DNA of 64,000 nucleotides from assembly GCA_030248195.1 (NCBI GenBank), contig JASAND010016441.1, positions 1-64,000 on the forward strand, written 5' to 3'. A program made the position numbers and the translations under genes. This DNA is from Trissonchulus latispiculum. Lineage: Eukaryota > Nematoda > Enoplea > Enoplida > Ironidae. Below are positions 12,901 to 21,383 of the stretch, in pieces. Positions within the stretch are counted from its first letter, which is position 1, and each line of letters opens with the position of its first letter. The notes below the pieces were generated by a model, which saw only the letters and a list, made by a program, of their open reading frames with translations, was not told the origin of the DNA and did no database searches.

Positions 12901-15900
12901 GATCGAAAAGTTTTGAAACGATACTGAATCTGGTTTTACCTAGTCGATGTCCCATTATAGTTTCAGTATCAGTTAGCGATCAAATCCAATTTCTGTTTCA
13001 GACTCCGTCGTTTTCCTTAAATAGCTCAGTTCAGTGTCTGAAGCAGCACTAGGCTCTGGCTCTGGGCGTATTCTAGTGGGGGCCCCCATAAATACCCTTC
13101 CCCCAAAATCTCCTCCCCTAAAAAGTGGGTACCCCTTTTGGTACCAAATTTTGCCCTGAAAAAATAGCTCCAAATTTTCAAAAATTTTCCAGCTTCGCCG
13201 GAGATTTGTACTCAATTTTTGTCCTTTTCAACACTAAATCTGCTTATTTTTGCTATAATAAATCTACTTCTACAGTGCGTGCTAGAAAAATAGCATTATT
13301 TGTAGCATATTTTTTGAAACCCCCCCCCCCAAAGTCCTTGCCTGCCCCTCGGACTTTTGCCCCCCCCCCCCAGAAGACCCCCCAAAAAAATCCTTAGAAT
13401 ATGCCCAGGGCATAAGCATGCTGCTGGGGGTTTCAAAGTAGGATCGGTTTTTAGCGGAACAGTCGAGTGGAAAAAGTACTTGCAAAGTATTGGCTTAATC
13501 CTATTCTATGTAGCATTTTCAATTGTGTTCTCCTTCGTTTGCGATATCCGAGTAGTTTGTGAAGAACACGAGAAAACTTCATTTTTTGGCATGCTCAAAC
13601 ACAGATCTATAAAGACAAAATTCAAATTTATGGGGTGGGGTTCCTCAAATTGTAGCCGGTCTATCGGAGCTGAGGTGTCTAATTGAAGTAAATCCGGACT
13701 TCTGACCGACTGCAGTATTAATGCTGTTAGAATTTGAGACTGGAGAGTTGAGTTGAAATCAAATTCCAACCAGACGTCCCGCTAAGTTTTCGGGTTTCAA
13801 AAACTGGTCTAGCATTATTTCCTCTCTTTACAAATCTTTTCCACGACTGTTTCGTACTTTGGCAGTCTTTGCAGTTTATAGAAACATCATGCGGACAGTC
13901 ATACTTGGCCAACCTGGGTGAACGATTCTGTCTTCAGTAAGCTGGAAGCCGTCACAGATGAAAGCAGATATAAATTTATGTATTCCACGCAGGAGTGGGC
14001 AAAACTACGAGGAGGTTAGTGGGATTAATTAGTACTGATTAGAGTGATGGTAGTTCTTGAATTTTGCTGACAATTATGGCGCTCATAAGGTAGCAACCAT
14101 TTTCCTAATCTTTGATTTTCCTGAATATTTTATGATGCATCCGCACAAATTTGATGTAATCAAATCATTGCTTTTGGTGTTTCCTGTTACAGAACTGACT
14201 TTCTGAGTTTCAGTTAATTCTATAATGTTGATAACTCCAATTTCCAATTTTAAGAGAATCTACCTTATTGCTTTAAATCAGGTTGTGCAGGTATTTTTAT
14301 TTTGAGTTCGTTTTGCTTTAGGTTTGTTGCTTCAAGATATAATTGATAATATGAAACGGGTTGCCAATAAACTGACTTCTGTGAAATACTTCGTTTATTC
14401 TGCTGTAAGATTTTTGCCTTTGTGTGTGAACAATTTAATTATTAACCCATTTGATTCAGTCTGGATCAAATGGGGTTTATTTGTTTAGATTGCTTATGGA
14501 TGCGTTCAGCTCAGCCAGATATTTGATTTGCTACTTTTACTGGTTTTGCTTTATCATATACTTTACCTTGCTGCATGTCTATCCTGCTTTATCCTGTCTT
14601 CAGCTGGCGGTTTTTTATTTGCCTTTTCTTAATTTTCTTTCCTGTCTTATTTCTGCGTTTGATTACTGGATTTTTATCTACCTATTCCGGTCCTTTGGTT
14701 ACTGTCCAAACTTTACTTGGGTATTTTACGTTGTGATAGAGCCTAGCCTACCTTTTTTACTCCTATTTGCTTTATGGTCTCTTTCCTTTATCTTATTTGG
14801 ATTATCCATTATTTTGCTTTATTGGGTTCCAGTATGCCTTGTACCGAGTGCGTGGCCTGTAACGGAAAAATTGCCGAGTTTGATCATTCTGCCGTTTGTT
14901 TTATCTGCAACCGGCCTGCTTGTCTCGACTGTACCGGTCTCACAAAATCTGCCTTTGCCCAGTGGCAGAATAAATTTTCTACTTTCTGCCCTTATTCCTG
15001 CGTCTCTTGCCGAAGTAACCTGGTCAATTCATCCCCTCGTCCTGCCGAAATTTCCTGTGATGTTTCGGTTCAGTGTTGCCTTACTCCTATATCTCCTACT
15101 TCCTCCGCCTGTCCTCCTTTGCCTGCTACAACGGGTTCTACGCCGGCAATGCCGTCCTCTGTCAGCCCTCGTATAGTCCAAGGGCACCAGGATCCTTTGT
15201 CCAATTTTTACCAGTTCTCCTTTACCTTCCAGGGTGAAGACTTTATTTCACTTGAGCATGGCTACCACTATCAACGGGCTCTAAATCAGGGATATTCAAA
15301 CTTGGCGAATGATATTAGGAATGCTCCTCATGCTGGTGCGGCTGTAAGGTTAGCTAAGCAGCTACCACAGAAGGACAGTCGCGATGACGATGTTAGGCTC
15401 ATGGAAAAACTTATTTCTTGTAAATTGGTTCAATGCTACTCCTTTCGTCAGGCATTACGGGACTCTGGAAACTCTCCCCTAGTCCATTCCACTTACCCAG
15501 CGGATAAATTTTGGGCGTCCGGTTTGCATCACAGTGATCTTGAGGGAGCTCGTTCTGGCAATTTTCCTGGTCTTAATGTTTTCGGAAACATTCTTCAGGA
15601 TATCCGCGGCAATTTAAAATCAGAGGACAACTATCCCAAACCTGATATTTGTGTGGAGGATCGGGGTGAAGTGGTGGTGGTCCTTTGTGATGGAGAACGT
15701 GTACCCACTGCTCCCCGGCCCAGACCCCGACGCCCTGGCACCTCCAATCCTAGCCTTTTCAGCTGTTGCTCCCTATGTGGGATGGGTGGCCACTCTGCCA
15801 GAATCTGCCGACTTAGGCACTCAAACTTTTCTTGCTTTTCTTGCGGTTTCCGGGGGCACAAACGAAGATTTTGCCGTGCTAGCCCACCCGATCAGATTCC

Positions 15901-18900
15901 TCCCATTCCTGCTCCGACTCCGTTGCTAAGCCTTCTGGATAATAACTTTAATGGTAATTCTATGAACTCTTTTCGCACATATAGTGATGTTGTAAATTGT
16001 GGCCGTTCAAATGTCGCGAGACACAGGCCGTCGGGTTTTCTTTAGGCCATGATAGGAAGGCCTTTGGTATAAAGGAATCGGTTACACGTAAGCGTTCTTT
16101 TTCAGCTGTTTTACTGAATTCTCGTAGTATTGTTAACAAAACTGAAGATTTTAAGGTAGAAATAGTTGATGCTCTATCTCCGGATCTGGTTTTACTTACT
16201 GAAACATGGTTAACTCCGGATGACCCAAATTCTCTTCTTTCCTGTAACAACCAGTATCATGTTTTCAGAGCAGACAGGACCGGCAGAAGGGGCGGGGGGG
16301 TTGCTATTATGGTTTCCACTATGCTGAAGTGCTGTCAAGTGAATGTGCCTGTTCACAATGATGCTGATGTAGTTTGTATAAAAATTAAGTGTTGTGATTT
16401 AGATATGCTCGTATGCAATGTATACAGGCCTTCGGTTTCTCTTAGCCACCTCGTGGAATACTTTGACTTGCTATTAGAATTTTTAAATGATCAGAACCTT
16501 CCTGTTATTTTTGCGGGTGACTTCAATTTACCTGGTATTGACTGGCCTAACAGTACAGCTTCCGCGGTGCATAAACAAGATGAATTCTTAGATCTTTTCA
16601 CTTCTTTTGATCTTGTTCAACATGTACTTGAACCCACAAGGGATGTGGCTGTTTTGGATTTAATATTTGCGAACACACCCTCCCTCATTTCAGAAACAAA
16701 ATGTATGCCCCCATTAGGGAACAGTGATCACAACGTTGTTACTTTTTCTATTAATGCTGCATGCTTGAATTCTGTACCAAAAAATTTACCTACAAAGGTC
16801 TGGGCTAATTCTGATAACGCTGCTTTGTATGGGTGCTTGCAGGCTATGAACTGGGGTTTGCTGTTTCAAGACAAATCTGTTAACGAAATGTGGACAATTT
16901 TTAAGGATATTTGCTTGAACCTCATTGATATCTTTGTACCGACGAAACTAACGGGCAAGCGGAAACACCCTCGAAGGTACTCTAATAATACCAAGAGAAT
17001 GTTGGCCAATAAGAAAAAAGCGTTTCGAAAGATGAAAAAGAGTCCTTCTTCTGATAACAAGAAAGCGTATAAACAAGTTGCTAAATTTTGTTCTGAATCT
17101 GTAAAAAAAGATAACCTGAAATATGAGGCCAAATTTTTGTCAAATCGAAACTCTAAAGCATTTTACTCCTATGTTAAAAAATCTTTGTCTCCTCATAGTA
17201 GTTTGTCTCTGCTAGTTGATGGTGACCGCCAGGTGTCTGGGGATTTTGATATGTCGAATGTGTTTGCTAACCAGTTTTCTTCTGTTTATGTTACTGATGA
17301 TAATAATCTGCCTACGGTTCCGGAATATGTTGTCGATGAGGATATAGCCCATTCACTCTCTAGCTTTAGAATCACTCGAAAACATGTAGAAAATGCCATT
17401 TCGAAACTGAAGCCAAATTCTAGCCCTGGGCCTGATGCCCTCCCAGCTGTTTTCTTTAAAAGGTTTAGCATACTTCTGTCTGTTCCTCTCCAATTAATTT
17501 TTCATGAATCCTTTGTAACAGGAATAGTGCCTTGTGACTGGAAGCAAGCTATAGTTGTTCCCATATATAAAGGCAAGGGTTCTAAGGCGGGAGCGGTTAA
17601 CTACAGGCCAGTTAGTTTGACATGTATTTGCTGTAAATTGATGGAACGAATACTGAAGGATGAACTTTTTGATTACTTTACTAAATCCGGTTTTATATCT
17701 TGTCACCAGCACGGTTTTGTCTCTGGTAGGTCAACTCAAACACAACTTTTGAACTGTGTAAAGGATTGGGTCACATTTATAGACAAAAACATTCCGGTGG
17801 ATGTAGTTTATATCGATATTAGTAAAGCCTTTGACACGGTCAGTCATTTGAAGCTGCTCTACAAATTGAAACGCTATAAAGTTCCTGATATATTTTGTAA
17901 ATGGATAGAAAATTTTCTAAACGATCGCTATCAGGTGGTTCGGGTGAACGGGGTGTATTCAACACGGTGTCGGGTTCTGAGTGGGGTGCCTCAAGGAAGT
18001 GTGTTAGGTCCACTTTTGTTCTTGGTGTATATTAATGATGTCGTTAGTAGAGTTGAACAAAGCTATGTAAAAATATATGCGGATGATACAAAAATATATT
18101 ATACATGTGGTAATGATGTTGACCGTAGTGTACTCTTACATGATATCGAAAACGTTTTTGGGTGGGCGAACGAGAACCAATTGAAAATTGCTTTGGAAAA
18201 GTGTGTTTTAATGCATTTCGGTGGAAACAACAGAGAATTCGATTATACTGTGAGCAATGTTCAGATTCCAGTTGTAAACTCTATGAAAGATCTGGGAATA
18301 GTTGTAGATGATAAATTAAAGTTTTCCCAACACTGCTCATCAATCAGTGTTAAAGCTTTGACTCGTATGAACATTTTTAAGTCATTTCGATCACGAGACC
18401 GGGATTTTTTGTGTGCGATGTACACTACTTATATCCGACCTATTTTGGAGTATAATTCGCCGGTATGGTCTCCGTATTTAAAAAAAGATATTGAGAGAGT
18501 AGAAAACGTTCAAAGGCGGTTTTCAAAGCGGATTCCGGGTTTGCGCAATAAAACGTATTCTGAGCGTTTGGCAATTTTGGGATTAGAAAGTTTGGAATTG
18601 CGTAGGATCAAAGCAGATCTCAATCAGTGCTTTCGCATAGTGAAAAATCTCGACAACATAGATTTTTCTGACTATTTTGCCTACCGTCAGGATGTGGGAT
18701 TAAGGGGCCATAATTTAATGTTAGATTCTGTACACTGCCGAAGAAATGAGAAACTAAATTTTTTCAGTAGCAGAGTAGTTAAATTGTGGAATAACCTCCC
18801 CCTTGAAGTTGTCAAGGTTGATTCACTTGAGGCTTTTAAATCTAAACTGCAGGATATAGATTTGTCGATTTATACAAAGATCTTTTAGCATTTCTGTGGC

Positions 18901-21383
18901 TATTTATATACTGCACATGTTTATACAATTTTCACGTAGTTTGTAGATGTAGATATTAGTCTGAAATAGGTTTTATCTGATTGTTTTATATTGTTGTATG
19001 TACGGATGCATGTAAGTAGCTGTGTATACAGTTCTTTGTATTCCTTTTCAGTAAATGTTTTACTGCGTGACCATAATCTTTACTGAATAAACCAATTGTT
19101 TGTTTGTATATATGTTTAATTGTCGTAGAGTTGGCATATAGTTGTGGATGGTATTGGTAGGTTGTATAATAATTTGAATAGTCAATAGTTAAGTTGTTCT
19201 GCTGTTTGCGGTTGGTTTCACTTTAGTTTTTTGCCTGCACATTAGTTTTACATTCTTGGTTTTTTACTTTTTGTTTTTTAGCACGATGATACTCTGCAAG
19301 CATTCCTGGCTACGTTAAATCACCGTCCTGTCAAGCGGCCACCTTATGCTTCTGCAATTCTGATAGAGCTTCACAATGAGGAAGCTTACAATATCGTTGA
19401 TGTAAGCTAGAACTTTTTCTGAGCCACGTACCTGAAGCTGCCAAGGATACGGCCGCACCAAGCAAGAAAGAGTTCGTGTCCAAACTGTTGAAGCATTAAT
19501 CGGTATATAAGGCGAACAGACACATTATCTAGGACGAGGTACACTCTGGTGTGGTGTCCTCGCCGGTTTCGTAGTATCACAAAATGTCATTAAATATGAA
19601 TCTAAGGTCCAGAATGACCCATTTTTCTATTATTATATTTAGGTATATTTCCAAAATTCCAGCTCAACAAAGTCTTCAGCTGATCTCTCGCCCCCGGTTG
19701 TGCTTGAACTGCTGGACTGCGGTTATCCCTGCACGTTGAGTCACTTTGAAAGTCGCAGCTTACCTTACATTCCAAAGGATTGGATCAAAGAATGCGGTTT
19801 AACTGGTTCCAGCACCCTGTATTCTGAGTCGTCTTATGGTAAGTATATGAACATTTTGAGAACGGTATATATGTTGATTTTTTTGTTGCTATCTGTTTTT
19901 GTTTACTGGAGGAGCAGTATTATCTATCTCCTTTCCCGAGGATACCTTCGTATCAAACGGAAAAGTTTTGCTTTGCATCTTCGCAAAACCAACTAATTTC
20001 TTTATAAATTAATACTCAAAATGCGCTCCTGTGATTACTTTTTCATTATGTAGGGGCGCGAAAGCGGAGAGAGTAAAATGACCCAAAACTGGATCCGCCC
20101 TAAGTTACATAAAGTTTCAGTTCCCTCCACTATATAGTCTGTTCTTTGTAGATAGATGTGAGTGTGCTAACAATTAACATGACAGGTTGTAAGTGATTTG
20201 TTTAGATCCAAATGTTTGTCATTTTCGTTCATTAGTCCGTTGTGACTCTGTAATTGTTTCAGTTGTGCTCTTCGTAATTTTCCTTCTCTGTGGGACAGTG
20301 GCACTTCTACTTGTAGTGTTTTGCATGCGTCGTCTTCGTCGATGCTGTTTCGGTAAGCGACTAATCCCACAGCTTCGGATCAAGGATATGCCTCGGATCT
20401 CATCGTTTCGATAGAAGTGGATTTAATTAAAGCAGGTTATACTTGTGTGAGGGGAACTGTTGTGGTCTGTGTTTATTGGCGAAAATTGGTTTAGAGAGTT
20501 ATAACTCAAGTATGAACGTGATGGGAAAGACTACACTAAAGGGTGGACGTTTTGTATAAAGCTCCTATCTATAACGAAATTCATTTCAGTACGTAAAAAG
20601 TCTCTCCTTAAGCAATTTGCGCTGATGAAAATACTAAACACTTACTGGTGTTGGTTAGGTTGTCAATTTATGTTTTGGTGTTGTGAGGTTGGCGTGAGAT
20701 TGTAAGGATCGCCTTTGTTGCACACTTTGGCACGAAAATACCATATGAGTGCTTGGGCGGTCCCCCCGCCAAAAACCTGGACTCATCTCACACCCGTCAC
20801 ACAGAACTGGTTTTTCTGGTTTTTGGGCAAAGACGAAAAATTCGGCTGCCAGTACACTTTCCCAAAATACCGCCTTTTTCACGTCTGTGAAAAATTTGAG
20901 TCGGCAAAGACGTCTATTATTAATGATTTTTTAGTCATTTGTTTACAAGCAATAAATTTTTATTTCAAAACGCCACTGTGAGCGTACTCTACATGCTAGC
21001 AGTGTCCTTCAATATTATGTTCTGTCATTTTGCCTTAATTTTTCAAATCTATTTCCTCCTACTTAAAGTTGCCTTTAGAAGATCATCAAGAATCAGAGTA
21101 TAATGTGAAAAAGGAGCTGAGATAATAATCACTAAATTAATAGGATCTTCCACCAGAGCTCTAGTTATCAGCTGCCTGAACTGATAGTTGTTCCGTTAGT
21201 TCTGAGTGTTCCCCATCCTACATTGTTTGACCTTTATTTGTGGCGTGTACTTTGTAAACTGATTGCGTGCACTTTCTTCTTTGTATTGTTTCAGCTGATC
21301 GTCCGCGGCCTTACTCGAAGCTATATACGGAAACTGACGAGAGCGGCACTGATATTCAGGATAGTCCCACACTGGAAGTCTAA
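989..21383 (+). CDS. Lysosomal/prostatic-type acid phosphatase, 5' end missing
   Basis: Histidine acid phosphatase that removes phosphate from monoesters, normally in the lysosome lumen or outside the cell. Nine exons join in frame: 989-1141, 2462-2557, 12382-12471, 13882-14014, 14322-14404, 19282-19401, 19643-19838, 20263-20352, 21295-21383 (stop TAA). All introns are GT-AG. The first visible exon holds IRSTNYNRTLMSA, matching the family's VRSTD-RTLMSA motif. The junction of exons 5 and 6 reads VYSA/HDDTL, which carries the catalytic His-Asp proton-donor pair. PPYAS, the CGYPC cysteines and DWIKEC follow as in human ACP2. The N-terminal RHG catalytic motif is not in the window. Downstream come one membrane helix and a cytosolic tail. 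ACP2-like is preferred over ACP3/ACP4 because of this anchored architecture, but the exact orthologue is uncertain. Confidence 0.93.
1256..1968. mobile_element. TIR element with 7-bp target duplication
   Basis: The ends carry inverted repeats containing AGAGTACA. The direct repeat ataggat flanks both ends (1249-1255 and 1969-1975). A second element (1269-1679) interrupts its left arm. Inside the ends, a longer inverted repeat surrounds GCACGATAACGGCTGA and its complement. No transposase ORF is present, so it is non-autonomous. Related copies: 46948-47431, and the shell around 55988-57379. Confidence 0.75.
1269..1679. mobile_element. hAT-like MITE, CATAGRTTAAC family
   Basis: The ends are CATAGGTTAACGCGG and the complement of CATAGATTAAC. 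They are flanked by the perfect 8-bp direct repeat gtacataa at 1261-1268 and 1680-1687. An internal GC hairpin CCGGCTTCGCCGG lies near 1431. It is non-coding. A second copy in opposite orientation is at 2666-3101. Confidence 0.85.
2666..3101. mobile_element. hAT-like MITE, CATAGRTTAAC family (second copy)
   Basis: Same family as 1269-1679 but inverted. It is flanked by the 8-bp direct repeat gtcactgt (2658-2665 and 3102-3109). It contains G-tracts, AT-rich interior DNA and the hairpin CCGGCGAAGCCGG near 2921. No transposase is encoded. Confidence 0.85.
3270..4675. mobile_element. TTAA element, family A
   Basis: The termini GGTGGTGATTCCTTTTGG and the complement lie directly inside TTAA at 3266-3269 and 4676-4679. 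It is about 980 bp without the nested insertion at 4027-4450. Other copies: 7195-8176 (inverted), 10298-12113 (5' truncated) and 52445-55344 (with insertions). No copy has a long ORF. Confidence 0.8.
4027..4450. mobile_element. MITE with long TIRs, nested in family A
   Basis: The terminal inverted repeats begin CAGGGGCCCGTTGCATAAAA and match perfectly for about 65 bp. Comparison with the uninterrupted copy of family A at 7195-8176 shows it is an insertion. The possible target duplication is short (gat/gac). A similar but diverged element is at 39274-40200. Confidence 0.8.
4714..5720. mobile_element. TTAA element, family B
   Basis: The termini GGTGCTGGTATC and the complement sit inside TTAA at 4710-4713 and 5721-5724. 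It is about 1 kb and non-coding. Copies of nearly equal length: 8181-9188 (inverted) and 48063-49072. Confidence 0.8.
5725..6958. mobile_element. TTAA element, family C
   Basis: It starts with a G-tract and GTCCA and ends with the complement, inside TTAA at 5721-5724 and 6959-6962, sharing the first TTAA with family B. An internal inverted repeat (around 6434-6530 and 6640-6760) makes it partly self-complementary. A second copy is at 37849-39117. It encodes nothing. Confidence 0.75.
7195..8176. mobile_element. TTAA element, family A (inverted copy)
   Basis: Full-length 982-bp copy of family A in opposite orientation to 3270-4675, between TTAA at 7191-7194 and 8177-8180. It lacks the nested MITE, so it shows the empty site of that insertion. 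Confidence 0.8.
8181..9188. mobile_element. TTAA element, family B (inverted copy)
   Basis: A 1008-bp copy of family B in opposite orientation to 4714-5720. It shares its left TTAA (8177-8180) with the neighbouring family A copy and has TTAA at 9189-9192 on the right. Confidence 0.8.
9440..9828. mobile_element. hAT-like MITE, CACTGG...CCCCTG family
   Basis: The left end is CACTGGTGCATCCAGG and the right end GGATCTGCCCCTG, flanked by the perfect 8-bp direct repeat atttgaac (9432-9439 and 9829-9836). It is non-coding. Sister copies: 11280-11588 and 57547-57932. The rest of 9272-10297 holds nothing recognised. Confidence 0.85.
10584..11220. mobile_element. Element rich in GTTAAC/GAGTTAA subterminal repeats
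   Basis: It is inserted in the family A copy. Ends resemble GTACCAAATCGGACTAGG and its diverged complement. Many GAGTTAA/TTAACC motifs occur in both orientations near both ends, as expected for transposase-binding subterminal repeats. The superfamily is unknown, and the boundaries are approximate because the target duplication is unclear. Confidence 0.55.
11280..11588. mobile_element. hAT-like MITE, CACTGG...CCCCTG family (second copy)
   Basis: The ends are CACTGGCGGATCCAGG and GGATCCGCCCCTG. The 8-bp direct repeat cttctaac/cttctaaa (11272-11279 and 11589-11596) has one mismatch. It is inserted into an older family A copy. The interior hairpin CGCGCCGACGGCGCG lies near 11560. Confidence 0.8.
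13062..13408. mobile_element. MITE with CTGGGC-TATTC inverted ends
   Basis: The left end CTGGGCGTATTCTAG and the right end GAATATGCCCAG are inverted. The interior has C-tracts and a CTTCGCCGG hairpin arm. A family member with the same ends is at 62949-63318. It lies in the intron 12472-13881, where nothing else is recognised. Confidence 0.6.
14834..16045 (+). CDS. LINE ORF1: PHD-like finger, NADAR domain, CCHC knuckles
   Basis: 403 residues, counted from the Met at 14834; an earlier in-frame Met at 14774 would only add a hydrophobic leader, so the later start is preferred. Residues 3-59 form a cysteine-rich PHD-like zinc finger (Cys 6, 9, 22, 25, 30, 33, 52, 56, 59). A Ser/Pro linker follows. 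Residues 112-259 match the NADAR/YbiA fold: DPLSNFYQFSF, FISLEHGYHYQRAL, a YPADKFWASGL block and LNVFGNILQDIR. NADAR enzymes cleave N-glycosidic bonds in riboflavin-pathway or ADP-ribose-linked substrates. Two CCHC knuckles lie at 312-325 and 334-347, as in RNA-binding ORF1 proteins. The usual FWGxG glycine is Ala here. The role in transposition is inferred: RNA binding by the knuckles, unknown for NADAR. Confidence 0.85.
   Translation: MPCTECVACNGKIAEFDHSAVCFICNRPACLDCTGLTKSAFAQWQNKFSTFCPYSCVSCRSNLVNSSPRPAEISCDVSVQCCLTPISPTSSACPPLPATTGSTPAMPSSVSPRIVQGHQDPLSNFYQFSFTFQGEDFISLEHGYHYQRALNQGYSNLANDIRNAPHAGAAVRLAKQLPQKDSRDDDVRLMEKLISCKLVQCYSFRQALRDSGNSPLVHSTYPADKFWASGLHHSDLEGARSGNFPGLNVFGNILQDIRGNLKSEDNYPKPDICVEDRGEVVVVLCDGERVPTAPRPRPRRPGTSNPSLFSCCSLCGMGGHSARICRLRHSNFSCFSCGFRGHKRRFCRASPPDQIPPIPAPTPLLSLLDNNFNGNSMNSFRTYSDVVNCGRSNVARHRPSGFL
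15997..18888 (+). CDS. LINE ORF2: AP endonuclease and reverse transcriptase
   Basis: 963 residues with no stop. The APE-type endonuclease occupies about residues 34-250: LNSRSI, TETWL, RRGGGVAI, AGDFNLPGIDW and SDHN at 243-246. The reverse transcriptase occupies about 470-760: YRPVSLT near 535, DISKAFDTV near 607, SGVPQGSVLGPLLF, and the catalytic YADD at 694-697. The C-terminal region (ERLAILGLESLELRR) is typical of CR1/L2-type ORF2. The first Met overlaps the end of ORF1 by 49 nt in another frame, so translation may need reinitiation or a frameshift; the true start is uncertain. The protein nicks target DNA and primes reverse transcription from it. Confidence 0.93.
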   Translation: MWPFKCRETQAVGFSLGHDRKAFGIKESVTRKRSFSAVLLNSRSIVNKTEDFKVEIVDALSPDLVLLTETWLTPDDPNSLLSCNNQYHVFRADRTGRRGGGVAIMVSTMLKCCQVNVPVHNDADVVCIKIKCCDLDMLVCNVYRPSVSLSHLVEYFDLLLEFLNDQNLPVIFAGDFNLPGIDWPNSTASAVHKQDEFLDLFTSFDLVQHVLEPTRDVAVLDLIFANTPSLISETKCMPPLGNSDHNVVTFSINAACLNSVPKNLPTKVWANSDNAALYGCLQAMNWGLLFQDKSVNEMWTIFKDICLNLIDIFVPTKLTGKRKHPRRYSNNTKRMLANKKKAFRKMKKSPSSDNKKAYKQVAKFCSESVKKDNLKYEAKFLSNRNSKAFYSYVKKSLSPHSSLSLLVDGDRQVSGDFDMSNVFANQFSSVYVTDDNNLPTVPEYVVDEDIAHSLSSFRITRKHVENAISKLKPNSSPGPDALPAVFFKRFSILLSVPLQLIFHESFVTGIVPCDWKQAIVVPIYKGKGSKAGAVNYRPVSLTCICCKLMERILKDELFDYFTKSGFISCHQHGFVSGRSTQTQLLNCVKDWVTFIDKNIPVDVVYIDISKAFDTVSHLKLLYKLKRYKVPDIFCKWIENFLNDRYQVVRVNGVYSTRCRVLSGVPQGSVLGPLLFLVYINDVVSRVEQSYVKIYADDTKIYYTCGNDVDRSVLLHDIENVFGWANENQLKIALEKCVLMHFGGNNREFDYTVSNVQIPVVNSMKDLGIVVDDKLKFSQHCSSISVKALTRMNIFKSFRSRDRDFLCAMYTTYIRPILEYNSPVWSPYLKKDIERVENVQRRFSKRIPGLRNKTYSERLAILGLESLELRRIKADLNQCFRIVKNLDNIDFSDYFAYRQDVGLRGHNLMLDSVHCRRNEKLNFFSSRVVKLWNNLPLEVVKVDSLEAFKSKLQDIDLSIYTKIF
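20263..21383 (+). CDS. Acid phosphatase transmembrane and tail exons
   Basis: Exon 20263-20352 encodes a roughly 22-residue hydrophobic helix (VVLFVIFLLCGTVALLLVVF) followed by a basic, cysteine-containing stop-transfer (MRRLRRCC). Exon 21295-21383 encodes the cytosolic tail of about 28 residues, with the tyrosine signal YSKL (YxxPhi) and an acidic stretch before the stop. In the family, such a tail routes the membrane-bound precursor to lysosomes. The tail exon starts with two bases of a split codon after TTTCAG. A possible poly(A) signal AATAAA lies at 21977-21982. Confidence 0.85.
20353..21294 (+). other. Intron before the acid phosphatase tail exon
   Basis: It has GT at 20353 and TTTCAG before 21295. 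No repeat seen elsewhere in this window and no second gene is recognisable in these 942 bases. Confidence 0.6.

Larger units (their letters stand above)
14440..19105 (+). mobile_element. CR1/L2-like LINE retrotransposon, apparently intact
   Basis: Non-LTR retrotransposon lying in sense orientation in the acid phosphatase intron 14405-19281. It has ORF1 (14834-16045) and ORF2 (15997-18888), both uninterrupted. A short 3' UTR follows, with AATAAA at 19086-19091 and a short GTTTGTTTG tail rather than poly(A), as in CR1-type elements. The 5' boundary is uncertain, but the intron donor at 14405 limits it. The overlapping frame at 14451-15176 is an upstream artefact. Intact ORFs suggest recent insertion. 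Confidence 0.88.

Noticed and set aside
14451..15176. 241-codon + strand ORF, hydrophobic at first
   Set aside because: It overlaps LINE ORF1 in another frame and lies in the intron/LINE 5' UTR. The hydrophobicity reflects T-rich DNA and no family motif is seen.
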